Assembly: GCF_000224145.3 (NCBI RefSeq)
Contig: NC_020173.2
Span: 5,279,039-5,343,038, forward strand
DNA: 64,000 bases
Direction of reading: 5' to 3'
Origin: Ciona intestinalis
Lineage: Eukaryota > Chordata > Ascidiacea > Phlebobranchia > Cionidae
Shown here: positions 12,401 to 23,440 of the stretch, one piece after another
How the letters are laid out: each line of letters starts with the position of its first letter
How positions within the stretch are numbered: the stretch's first letter is position 1
Position numbers and translations under genes: made by a program
The notes under the pieces: generated by a model
The model's input: only the letters and a program-made list of their open reading frames with translations
What the model was told of the DNA's origin: nothing
Databases searched by the model: none

Positions 12401-15400
12401 TAAATGAGTTATTTCCAAGTATTCTTATCAAGACTTTAAAACTTTTCGTTGATTATTTACTTTTTGTGAATGAATTATGTAATATAACCCAAACAGTAAA
12501 TACTCTACACAATAAATGATTGCTATATATGACAAGGCCTTTAACAACAAAATTTTTTTTATATATTTTTACCCTACTTAACGAAAGAAATGAATATTTT
12601 TTTACTTTACTAAATATAAAAAGACGTTAAAGGCACCTTATACATTAATTGTTCTTTATATTAGTCAGCACCAGCTAGGTGATTTGGACTAAGGGGTTTT
12701 CTGTAATATGATTCGTCCCACTGTAAAGATATATAGCCAGATAAGCATACTGTGGAGACAGAGTTAATTGAAAAGTTTATAAAAATATTTTGATAACAAA
12801 CAGCTGTGTTAGAAACAATATTGTCTTCCCTTGTAGCTCACTTTTGAGTTAATGGAACACTTTCCACTTTCTATATACAGCTTACTTTTCTATGAAGACA
12901 CTCAGTTGCAAAATGTGTCGTTTTTAAAGGCTTAAATTTAGACCACAACATAAAACTAAATTAAACCATTAAATAATAGGTTTGTCTCGCATAAAAGTAA
13001 ACACCAAAGTCCAAACATTTTCTTATGGTGTTGTGTTAACCTAATACAAATACCTTAAATATTGGTGCTAAATCTTCATATTCATTTTTCACTTATATCT
13101 GTGCCTATCTAGTTTCAAATTTTTCTGTGCCACTGATCCTCTATAAAGTTTCCTGTTTATTCTCACAGCTGCTGGTATGAAACACCTTCACGACAAAGGT
13201 ATTGTACACAGAGATCTTAAACCTGGTAATATCATGCGTTCCCTCGATGACGATGGCACTGCTGTGTACAAACTTACGGACTTTGGGGCAGCGAGAGAAC
13301 TGGGAGATGATGAGCAGTTCATGTCGCTCTATGGAACAGAGGAATATTTGGTATGTAGGCTTTGCTAGTACTGGAAATTGTGCAATACATGAGGCGCCAA
13401 ATCCAGGGTGGCATGGTATGCAGGCCCGTTGTGGAATTTTATATACTGTATTCACCAGTTGTGTGCTTTGGTGTTTACTGTTTATTGGGAAATACTTTAT
13501 TTTTTTATTTTTTACTGTTTATTGGGAAATACATTTATATTTTCTTCTTTTTTTTCGTACCAAAAAATGCTAAAAAGTAAATAATCAATTGGGATATGTG
13601 TTTGAAATAGGAATATCAAGGCAGAGTCGATTATTTAAGTCATGCCTATTTTAGGAATTGTAGTGTCAACTCGCTCACCTTGTGTGTCGCCAATGTATTG
13701 TCTGTCTGTAGTGTAGTGTGTTCAGAACTGGTATCAAATTGTCTTGGGTTCTATTTACCATCTATTGTGTCCTATCATTTATCTTGACAAAGATTTTGAG
13801 TTTTGTTTGAAGACACCATTGTGAATGGCATCTCATCAATCAGAACAAATGTTTTAAATAAAATAAACCATAGAATGTAAATTTGCACAGTTGTGTGAGG
13901 GGTATCTTTGATCTTTAGCATCAATCAACAGGCCACTCTTTATTTATAGCATAGGCATAGAGGGTGATAAGAACTTAATATAGATAATATTAATATAGAA
14001 GGGTGGGAAAGATGGGACACCTTTAACGCAAAATAACCCAATATCCTGATCGTGTTTTAAACAATTAAGAACAATCTATAGGAATCGTGAGGATATGGTT
14101 TTATAATTCTTTTCCCTTTCTTTATAAACTGAAATATTTGGTACATAATAACACCCCAGCCATTATAACTGTATCCTGACTTTGGGAACTAACAATTCAT
14201 ATCATCTTGTTGTATTTTTGTAGCACTTAGAGGATGTTTTTTCTTAATATACAATCTTGTTGTGTTTTGGCACTCGTTTGTATTTTTTATACAATATAAT
14301 TCCGCAGCACCCAGACATATACGAGAGAGCTGTTCTAAGAAAACATGCGGGTAAAATGTTTTCCGCAACTGTTGACCTTTGGAGTTTGGGAGTTACTCTA
14401 TACCATGTTGCTACCGGCATGCTCCCATTTCGTCCTTATGGTGGCGCTAGACGTAACAAAGACGTGATGTAAGTTTTAATAAGTTTTTAAACAAATACAC
14501 AAAAAAAATGTTTCTTAAAATTTTTTCCAATAGACAATTTCCCTTTTTTTTCTTGTAAGATTTTTAAAGATATTTTTGGTCCGTTTAGTTATAGATATAA
14601 AGAAAAATGTATTTATTGTACACTTAATACCTTTAAACCTTAATAGGCGAACAAATTTCATGTATATAAATTTAGCATGTATTTATACGTGTTTAGTCAT
14701 GTATATAGTTTTGCAACTTCCCCTACAACTTATTTTACATATTATAAACTGGTGCCGCCTTTTTCAACAGGTAATAGGTATGAAGTTACGACAGAGAACT
14801 AATTTCGTTTATAACAGTGTTCCATTTTTTTACATTTAAATAAAATTCCCACCATTTTTCAACAGGTATAGGATTACAACAGAAAAACCAAGTGGTGTAA
14901 TATCTGGGGTCCAACATTCAGAAAGGGGAAGTATTGAATGGAGTCGAGAACTGCCCAAGACGTGCCGACTGTCACAGTAAGTTCCGTTTAAAATCTTGTC
15001 CAACAAACAAAAATCATGATATGTTTAGGCTTACTATGCATGCCAGCCATACAACGACCCGATTTGATTGGTCTTTAATTTCCAATTTAAATCTGCATTG
15101 CTGCAAAAATAAGACAAAATAAATCTAGATATTCTTTCTGCCCCAAAAACTAAATCCTTTTTGTTTTCTTTTAAAATTGGATTATGTTTTTGTAGTGGTT
15201 GCAAAAGTATATTATTAAAAGGGTGTTAAAAAAGTTCAAAAGATTCTTCGGTCCCAAAACAATATAACATGTTTATCCTCAAACTTATGATCATAAAAAA
15301 ATCGTTGTAATACATGTCAGCAATTGACTTAGACAAATTTGCCTATAGGATTCTAAATGCTTCCCTAATTTGCATACGGAACTTATCCTTATATCCGCAG

Positions 15401-18400
15401 TGGCTTTAAGAAAATTTTCACGGTTGTGCTTTCCGGTATCCTTGAATGCAACCCCCACAAAATTTGGACGTTTGATCGTTACTTTGCTGAAGTAGAAGAC
15501 ATCCTGAGCAAAAAAGTAATCAACGTATTTAGCGTGCCCAACGCCATGCTACATAAGGTTTACATCAGTCCAGAAAAAACGTAAGTTTGAAAAATATTTT
15601 TTCTGCATTTTTACATAATGTGTTAAAATTTCTTTATGAAGCTCTTTTAAATTTTGCTGTTTGCAATAGATTTCTGTGAAGAAACCATTTTTTGTAGGTT
15701 TTTTAGATTGTATACCAGATTTTACCGATAAAATGTCTTCTTTTTATTAACCCATTCAGTATTCTTTTAATTAACATATAGTTGTGTTATTAACTATTTA
15801 TATATAAGTGTGTATATATATAAATAATTGTATATATATATGTTTGTACCATTGTCTAGGGCCTATATTAATAACAGGACTCATTTATAGAAGTCTAATA
15901 TGCTAATTAGCGGTGCTAAAAGTGGAAGTCCTGTCAATAGGATAGGAGGCAATTAAGTTACATCAAATCGCTTGAGTTTTATTTATGCATTAGCGTGGTA
16001 ATGTTGTTGTTATGACGTGTGTCCGTCTGCTGCGGTTTGATTCCGTTACTTAATGTGTCCACTGTTTAGTATGCATGCCTCATGGTTTGTATGCAAATTT
16101 GTAGATTGCCAAAGTTTATTTTAACTAAAGTATATTTCCTGTACAACTTATTCAAACACAAATCGATGTGACTAATTGGTTTGTTTTCAAAGTTACGCGA
16201 AGTTACCACACCTAAATCTTTGACTAATTTATGAAAAATATCAAAACAAACAGCTGTTGCAATTGTATTTTTTAAAGTACAAAAACTCTTTTCCGAACAG
16301 CATATCTTAAATTTGCCGCTAGTTTTCCGATCTGCAACTTGTAAATCTTCTAAATTTTGAGAAATCTTCAATTTTTTCTAATTTATGAACATTATTTTCA
16401 GCTTGGTTTCGTTCCAAGAGGCGGTGGCTGAACTGACAGAGGTTCGCTCCAGCAAACAACTTCTTCTGTTGGATGGGGAACAGTTTGAGATGGAGCAATT
16501 CGTTCCCGTTAAGAGTTACCCCCATACAACCCCTGAACACCCTCTTATCTTGTTCAGTTCTGATATCAATGATTTCCAAGCGATAACTATACCTCACACA
16601 TGTAAGTTTGGGTATTAATGTTTTGTTCTGCACTTTAAACCAGGCCTGCAGAAAAATGTTCTGAATACAAAATGTACAGCGAAAACTTAAAGCCCTGCGT
16701 AAATCCCTAAAATTTGAGTGGCTTTTTCTATAAGCACTTTTTTATGGCAATGTTATCTTAATTTGAATTATAAGCAATTACTTTAAGTTCACAATAAACA
16801 TGTTTTTTTATACCTACAACTAAACTGACCAGATAAAATCTAACAAGAAAAAATATGAATTATAAGCAAATATTTTTCTCATTAAACTTTTCAAGGTTGT
16901 TTTCTTAAAACTTTCCCAAGAATGTTTTCTTAATACAGATTATAAGCAATTAATATATTTTTCATCAAACTTTTTCAACATTGTTTTCTTAAAACTTTTC
17001 CAAGAATGTTTTTTTGACCATAATTCTCCACAGGCAAACCTCCAAAGGTGAAACCTTCGCTCTCACTTGATAATGACTCAAGTTTAGCGAAAGTTTGTTC
17101 GAGTACGTTGTTTGATATTCGAAAGTCAGTCAGTTACCTGCTGCTTGTGCAAATCCTTATTCGTCTCAGTGTAAAGTGGTTTGTGTAAGTTTTGTTATTG
17201 TGTAAAATATTTAAAAATTTTATATATATTATACCTTTCTGTCCTTACATATAGCATGTTAAATGGAATATATTGGCATTTAAGAGTATGCTGTAAAATA
17301 TGTGGAAAATATTTTAATTTTGTTCGAATATTATGTAAAAAACTGTAAAATTGTTTTATTTTACCTAGCATATTGCATGTTAAATGTTACTTAAATGTTT
17401 TTATATGCAAAGCTTATAGATCCAAGTTTGGTTTAAAAATTATGTAATTATTGTACCTCACATATTGTATGTTAAATTGCATATATTGGTACATTAATGC
17501 TTTTGTTTTATATTCGCAAAAGCTATAGATTCTTGTTTTATATTGTTTTGGGTGTAATCTTTTCCAAACGATGTAAATACACACTTGCGTTATTTTTTTC
17601 TAAAAAGTTTAAACACTACAGCACCCTAGCCCCTCTTCTTAAATAAGATTTTTAAAGCAAGTTTATTTCTGCAAGTTTATTAATAATCAATGTATTTTTT
17701 AACAACAGATGTTATTTAAAATCTCGTGTTGTCAAATTAAAACTTCTCCGAAGCAATCTCCAATGCAAAGTAGATTGTCTGCGTACTGCACTGGAAATAT
17801 TTGAAGAACAGTAAGTGTGTAGATATATTTGTTTTGTTTATTTCTCAATCTTTTTATTTTCCATAACTTATTTATCCATTTCATAACCTTTTTACTTTGT
17901 GAAACTTGTTTGTCCTTTTCAAAATCTTTTTTATTTTGTAAAATATATTTGTCCTTTTTTGACTTAAATCTACCTATAAAGGTGATAAATCTGTAATAAA
18001 TTTCGTAAAGCTTACCCTGATCATGAGCTTAAGGTTTTGCTGTTAAATTTTCGTAGTACCCGATCCTTACTATACTGGGTAAATAAGTTACAATTATTTA
18101 TACAATAACTCATTCAGTTACCAGCGAGAGACATCTTTACTGACAGTGATCACAAATTTAGTGACCAGCCCTCCCGAGGTCAATGAACTTAAGTTATATT
18201 TCACTCAAATCACAGAGAAGGCGAAAATTTTAAGACAGGTTGGTTTTCTTATAAATAATATTACAATTTTTTATCCTTAGTATGTTATGCAACTATTGTT
18301 TTGCTGTCAATTCTCATGTTATGTCAATTCTCATGTTATGCAGTCAATTCTCATGTTATGTTGTCAATTCTCATGTTGCTGTCAATTCTCATGTTATGCA

Positions 18401-20807
18401 ACTATTGTTTTGCTGTCAATTCTCTTCACTTAACTATGTTAGTTAAATTAAATATAAAATCAAATCATTCATACAATTTTTACCATTTTGGTAGAACACA
18501 ACAGACAACAAACTGTTAATCTTTTAGCATAAATATTTTTGTTCTTTCAGGCTTAGTAACCAATGGACGACTGCATAAATACACTTAATGTGATAACAAA
18601 CACTCCAGACACCTCATACTCACTGTCAAGTCAAAATCCTTTAAACCTATTGAAAACATTAATTTTTCAGATAACTCAAGTGTTTTGAAATTGTCCTATT
18701 TTTACTGGGTTTGTACGTAACAGTGTTTTTTTTCAGATCCGCACGGAATTTGATCAGCTCAATGAATCTACGAATCAGTTTGATAAACTGATCATCCAAG
18801 AAGAGATCCCAAGCTCCATCTTCGTGGATGAGGGATCGCAAACCAACGACCGCCTCGAAGAGCGGATGAAAGTTGCTTCTGAAAAATCGAGAGAGATTAG
18901 CCGACTTTTTAAAACACACAAAAAAATCAGAAGTAAGACAGGTTAAGGTTATTCTATTGTGGGCAAGGGTGTATTAATGTAATGAATCAATTTTTAGTAA
19001 TAATTTTTTATTAATCCATTTTTTCCAAACATTTTAAAAAAAGTTTAGTGCCAACCCATAATGGTTCAGAACGGGGGTTTTGGCCAGAGTCTATTCTTAT
19101 GTAAAGCAGTTTGTGAACTCTAGGGCAAAATTTATTGGTGAACTAACTGAGCTTTGTGGCTCTGTACTAAAATGGCCCATTGCGTATCGGTTTTAAGTCA
19201 ATACCACAACTTAAATATATTTTTCAATTCTTCAACAGGATTATCGCATAGTGATGATCAACTCCATAAGTTTGAAAAACAACGACTCGCAGAAGTCTGT
19301 GAAGCTTCTGTCACTCTTTTCACCGATAAAAGCGTCCCTGGGTGTAAACGGTTGCACAAAGAATCGATTAATTGGTTCAGGTAAAGGGGATAATGTTTGA
19401 TAGGAAATTGATGATGTTAGTTGGCAGAGAAATATATATCTGTGGTACACCATTAGCTGGACTTGTTTTTTCTGCTGCATATTCAGCACCACTTTTTTTT
19501 TATTCTGTGATAGTTCATGGCAAGATTTAAGTAACATAGCACATTACTGTAAGATGCCAGTAATGACATGCCTTAAATTCTGCTTTTGAAAGTATTATTA
19601 ATTTATCACAAGTTTTGATTGTAAAATCTTGTTAATGTCATCCATTGGTTTTAAAATTAGACAAAAACGTCAATGGTGTTGACCAATTTTTTCTGTTATT
19701 TTTTTAACAATTGCTTTGTTATATTTTCGTGTAGTAATATGAATGAGTACCAGAAGAAGTTATGGAATTGTGAGACTCGTATCATGAGATTGAGTGACAG
19801 GTGTCAAGAACAGGAAGAATCCATTCGTACGTTACAACGAGTATATCGAGACAAATTATCATTAGTTGAGTCAATTTTAAAAGAAAATGCAAAGTGAGTA
19901 AAAACTGCCATAAGTGACAAAGTATAATGTAACAATATTTATATTTAATAATTATTATACGATAATGAAGAATATACTATTTATTTACTACATAACATAG
20001 TGCTGTTTATTTTTATACAAGGTGAAATTTATTGGCATTGAACAATAGTACTTAAAACAGCTATTATGTTAACACAAATATCCTGGTAAATCTTCATGTC
20101 TCACCCTCATTTCACCGTTTAATTTTAGCTTTTTTCAGTTTTTAATTCAACCCTTTTAAAGTAACAGATTTTTTATAATTACAGTGACATTGTAGATAGT
20201 AAAAACTCATTGTTTTCTACAGACCTTTATCAGCAGCATCGCTACCTGGCCCCAATCTTAATGTTGTCCAGCCTAGTATAGCAGTTCCTTCATCATGGCC
20301 TAACTCCATTGACAATCCCCGGTCTTCCCGGCAAAGGCAATTGAAACAGCTTCGTCAAGGTTTAATTGAGGCCAAAAACAGCCTCAATGAAGTCAGATGC
20401 GAAGTACAAACTGGTTCTGAAATTTTAAAAAAGTAAGTATTGTTAGACAGATAGGGCTTAAACAGTTGTAAATACTAAAAATATTGCTATATAAAGACTT
20501 TGTATTGCAATATAAAGAAGGTATATTGTATACAAACTGTAGAACTTTTAAAACAACAGAATGGTTGTGTAAACCATTGCCAAAACCACATTGTTCTCAT
20601 TCCAAGACTTGAAACAATTTGTATCTTTTGTATTATCTTTCGAGCTTTGACTTTATCTAATAAAATTTAGATATTTAAAAGTTTTTAATATCTTGAACTA
20701 ACAATAAATTATTGCTTTACAGACTCAGTTCATTAACAGCAAACCGAAACTGTGCTTCCCCTGAAACACCTTCCAGACCATGCGTGCCAATGAGAACTAA
20801 TGATTGA
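9443..20807 (+). CDS. TBK1: TBK1/IKK-epsilon-type serine/threonine kinase
   Basis: Sixteen coding exons: 9443-9562, 9838-9981, 11755-11884, 13169-13350, 14308-14468, 14866-14976, 15401-15580, 16402-16601, 17034-17184, 17709-17810, 18118-18238, 18737-18932, 19239-19380, 19735-19893, 20223-20432 and 20723-20807. They total 2394 nt (797 aa; human TBK1 has 729). The kinase domain is complete: glycine loop [10 protein letters not shown] (residues 26-35), catalytic lysine in AIKVF (K49), HRDLKPGN (D147), DFGAARE (D169) and activation loop [11 protein letters not shown] with the activating serine at S184. It is followed by a ubiquitin-like domain (about residues 285-410), a long helical dimerisation region and a C-terminal coiled coil ([18 protein letters not shown]) matching the adaptor-binding region of TBK1. 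The family phosphorylates IRF-type factors and autophagy receptors. Whether this gene predates the TBK1/IKBKE split cannot be decided here. Confidence 0.96.
9666..9712 (+). repeat. Decayed copy of exon 1 3' edge and splice donor
   Basis: AGCCGGGGGAAGGTACAGA and the bases after it align with the real exon 1 end and donor at 9551-9582 (GGCCGGGAGAAGGTAGAAA). I count about 23 of 32 positions identical by eye. The following intron sequence also echoes itself (TTTTAGGTATTAAAATTT near 9630 against TTTTAGATATTAAAATTT near 9806). This looks like an old tandem duplication of an exon edge. Confidence 0.5.
10797..10980 (+). repeat. Degenerate T-rich tandem repeat in TBK1 intron 2
   Basis: Repeated units of roughly 20-28 bp built on GTTAATGAAATCTTTTTT, with variants GTTAATGGAATC and ATTATTGGAATC. 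It appears to be a simple expansion with no coding content. Confidence 0.6.
11008..11275. mobile_element. Possible hAT-type transposon ends in TBK1 intron 2
   Basis: CACGAACCCAAAAGTTTG followed by AAAACCCCTGG (11019-11050) and TTCTTAACTGGGGTGTCGC (from 11221) resemble opposite ends of hAT non-autonomous elements, whose tips carry this kind of sequence (established knowledge). No target duplication or transposase frame was confirmed, so this stays tentative. Confidence 0.25.
13478..13531 (+). repeat. Short direct tandem duplication in TBK1 intron 4
   Basis: TTACTGTTTATTGGGAAATAC occurs twice, about 32 bases apart, shortly after the exon 4 donor. Confidence 0.7.
13994..14114 (+). mobile_element. 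MITE family A, copy 6 (3' truncated)
   Basis: Left terminus TATAGAAGGGTGGGAAAGATG and the first half of the interior are present, through GGTTTTATAATTCTTT. The right half is absent. It lies in TBK1 intron 4. Confidence 0.85.
14750..14800 (+). repeat. Possible decayed copy of exon 6 5' edge
   Basis: CCTTTTTCAACAGGTAATAGG and then TTACGACAGAGAAC resemble the real acceptor and exon start at 14855-14889 (CATTTTTCAACAGGTATAGG, then TTACAACAGAAAAAC), with a 6-7-base insertion. The copy has an in-frame stop soon after and cannot replace the exon. Confidence 0.4.
16856..17025 (+). repeat. About 80-bp tandem duplication spanning the exon 9 acceptor
   Basis: Two copies of a block with TTGTTTTCTTAAAACTTT and CCAAGAATGTTTT. 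The first copy ends in its own ATACAG at about 16937; the second leads into the real acceptor CTCCACAG at 17033. A shorter echo (AATTATAAGCAATTA) begins near 16757. Confidence 0.65.
17225..17530 (+). repeat. Degenerate tandem repeat in TBK1 intron 9
   Basis: Three loosely similar blocks share CATGTTAAATG or TATGTTAAATTG, then ATATATTGG and AAAGCTTATAGAT or AAAGCTATAGAT. The unit is about 100 bp and strongly decayed. Confidence 0.5.
17850..17960 (+). repeat. Degenerate 38-40-bp tandem repeat in TBK1 intron 10
   Basis: Three T-rich copies of a unit resembling ATTTTGTAAAACTTGTTTGTCC, the last bases varying from copy to copy. No open frame or motif. Confidence 0.5.
18287..18424 (+). repeat. Minisatellite in TBK1 intron 11
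   Basis: At least five copies of TCAATTCTCATGTTATG with variable spacers (CTG, CAG, TTG), flanked by a repeated CAACTATTGTTTTGCTG. An open frame through it is periodic and not a protein. Confidence 0.85.
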
Positions 20808-22264
20808 ATTTTTCTGCAATAAATACTAAAACTAACTAAAGGGTTCATTGACACCAAGCACAGCAGAGAATAAGTGCAAGATTTTTGGGTTGCAAGGACG
20901 CTTGGTGATCTGAAGCTCTCGTACCTATATTTTGCACTTCATTTTACATGACTGCAATTACTGCTACTTTTTAATTTGATCAATTTCATATTTCTTTAAT
21001 GTCCAAGCATAGGTGGAGTGCTGTTTGCCTTATTTGATCGTCTTATAAGAGTGATTTCTTTTCTTTTTTATTTGCTGATGTGACTGTTTTCTTCCTTTGT
21101 TTTCTGAATAACATGCGAGGGCAAATAAAGTTTGCTGCAGCTCCGTGCCGATACATACCCAAGATTTTTGTAGTTTTTAATTATACCATGTTGATATGAT
21201 TTGTTGTGCAGTGCAATCTTATTTTTTGGGGGGCATACTTTTTTGACAGTAAATTGTTAGCTTTCGTTTATTAAAAAGTACATTTTGTGTAATTTCGTCA
21301 GTAAGATGGACTACTATTTCAGTTAACATAATATAGTGAATTTTTTACCTAAAATCATATAGGTTTAAGGATTTTTTATGTTCCCCTTCCCAAGCATAAA
21401 CAACAACACATGAACAGTTGTGAAAAAAAGCCGTACCACAGTGTTTCCGTATAAAAATTGAAAAAAATGTTTTGATTCGGTAAGAAGTTTTACAATTTTA
21501 GTAGTTGTTTATATGCCAAAAATACGAACAAACAATATATCAAATATTGTATTTAAAGTAAATTTTACATTAATATAGAAATGGTAATGTTTTATCCGAG
21601 ATAACATTTTTGACTGCAAAAATTCGGAAACACTGTTGTTCAGCTTTATTTGTGAAGGTTTTAGTCCAATCAATGTCAGAATAGAAAATCGTTTTATAAT
21701 TTACGACGTATTATTATTAGGTTAAATAAGGAAGTGGTGCAAGTTAAATGCAATTTTACGTTTCCACATTTTCCTTTCTCCTCATAGATATAGTAACACT
21801 AGTTTTATTCACCGCATTACAAGGCGGAAGCGTTTTAGCTTCCTATTTTGGAAATTTGCATCGTAAACAGAGTTTTAGCTTTCAGTTCTGTAAAAACGTT
21901 GTCGCAGCATTAAGGACGTACAGGGTGTAACAAATACTGGGTTTCATAATTATATAATATAATTTTCAATTTATTAAATCTATACTACCGTTAAAACTAA
22001 GAATCTTTAGTTGTTTCATAAATATCATAAGTGCGCTAATTTAGCAATACTGTTACGCGGTTACTAGATTGACAACAAGTTAAATAAACCCTGATTGTTT
22101 CATTACTGTAAAAATGGTTTACCTATAAATTCAATTTAATGAATGAGGGCGCAACATTTTAAAATTTGTTACTTTTTGAAAATATTACCCAAGCAAAAAG
22201 TAAACTAATTAAACTTTTTAAGTTTTATTCTTCTGTAATTAAAGGGTAGATTTTTTCCTTTAAA
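20808..22264. other. TBK1 3' UTR and intergenic spacer
   Basis: AATAAA signals lie at 20818-20823 and 21124-21129. The second would give a 3' UTR of about 330 bases. After that I see no gene; a 60-codon frame at 21748 has no recognisable features. Confidence 0.6.
21124..21129 (+). terminator. Candidate polyadenylation signal of the TBK1-like gene
   Basis: Canonical AATAAA in GCAAATAAAG, followed downstream by T-rich sequence. A closer AATAAA at 20818 is only 11 bases after the stop codon and is the alternative. Confidence 0.5.
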
Positions 22265-22915
22265 ATGGATTTAAAAATTGAAAGACTGAACATGGACCAT
22301 GAGGATAAAGTTGTTAAGCTTGTCACATCAACTTACACTAAATCTGAAGTATTTCGGTCAGGAACAACAATGAATGTGTCAAGTGACCTGTTTACCGAGC
22401 TTGATACTGCAAGAGCCAAGGCAAAACTTAGGCAAGGCTTATCTTTTGGTATTTTTCATGAAAAAAATGGTCTTGTCGCTGTCACATTGAATGTGATACG
22501 ACTGAAATCAAATAATAGTTCTTATCAGGAAACCTCGGGAGTCTATAAAGATACACATTGGACCAACTGTACTGTTCGAATAGTTGAACAATTACGTAGC
22601 ATTATGGAGACAAAACTGGATCCACAAAAAGCATTTCTTCTCTCCATGACATCTGTACATCCAGACTTTCGTCGAATTGGATTATCCAAGCAACTTACAC
22701 ACAAATGTGAGGAGCTTGCTATTGAGGAGGATTGCGATTACATCATTTCAATGGTTTCATCTGGTTACAGATTACAAGGCTTACTAAAATTAGGATACAG
22801 CATTGCTGGGCAGATTGATCTTCGTACTTATTATGATGATGTGGCCGGCACTAAACCATTTTCTGCATGTGTGGCACCAGATTACTATTTTACTTTATGC
22901 TACAAAGCACTATAA
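22265..22915 (+). CDS. GNAT-superfamily N-acetyltransferase, arylalkylamine-NAT-like
   Basis: Single uninterrupted frame of 216 aa, unlike its intron-rich neighbours. The acetyl-CoA-binding motif A is clear at residues 127-145: LSMTSVHPDFRRIGLSKQL, where R136-x-x-G139-x-S141 takes the place of the usual Q/R-x-x-G-x-G/A. N-terminal and C-terminal halves fit a one-domain GNAT fold, including the late SSGYRLQGLLKLGY segment and a C-terminal strand ending YYFTLCYKAL. The VHP-x-F/Y-R motif is typical of animal arylalkylamine-NAT-like enzymes (established knowledge), which acetylate amines; the actual substrate cannot be told. The start is the first ATG in an AAAATGG context. AATAAA follows at 22929-22934. 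An intronless form could reflect retroposition or simple intron loss. Confidence 0.85.
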   Translation: MDLKIERLNMDHEDKVVKLVTSTYTKSEVFRSGTTMNVSSDLFTELDTARAKAKLRQGLSFGIFHEKNGLVAVTLNVIRLKSNNSSYQETSGVYKDTHWTNCTVRIVEQLRSIMETKLDPQKAFLLSMTSVHPDFRRIGLSKQLTHKCEELAIEEDCDYIISMVSSGYRLQGLLKLGYSIAGQIDLRTYYDDVAGTKPFSACVAPDYYFTLCYKAL

Positions 22916-23440
22916 TTTCTAATCAACTAATAAATCATAATGAAAATTATGTAGCTTTTTATGTAGAGTTATGTACCTCATTAATGTTTCTACTTATGTG
23001 CAATCTTAAATATTTCTGTAATTAATTTTTTATTAACTAGGTCTATGCAGTATATGTATTAGTTAAAATAGCATATGCTTTATATTTTATTTTTACATTC
23101 GAGCTATACTAAGTACTTCGTATTCTTCATTTAAAACAAGTGTTCTATTCTAAAGGTTTTGGTAGTTTGACACATGCAATATATACATTACATAGTACAA
23201 TTATGTATAAATGTTTATTGTTTAGTTTAAAATCCACTTATTATATTTATTTAATTTTGTCTTGGTAATTTCTTTATTATTTATTATTATTAATTAACAT
23301 ATTTAATATCCCAAACAGGTATTTTTATTGTAAAGCTATTGGTATTTTGACTTATGTAATAGGTTAGCATTAGGAAATAAACAAAAAAATAGAGCAAAGA
23401 CAGCGACAGTGTTTCCTTCATGCCTCGAATTGTCTCAAAT
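22916..23440. other. Spacer between the acetyltransferase and KCMF1
   Basis: AT-rich, with the acetyltransferase polyadenylation signal at 22929. No gene seen. The KCMF1 promoter should lie in this 500-base stretch, but no TATA box or other element stands out. Confidence 0.5.
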
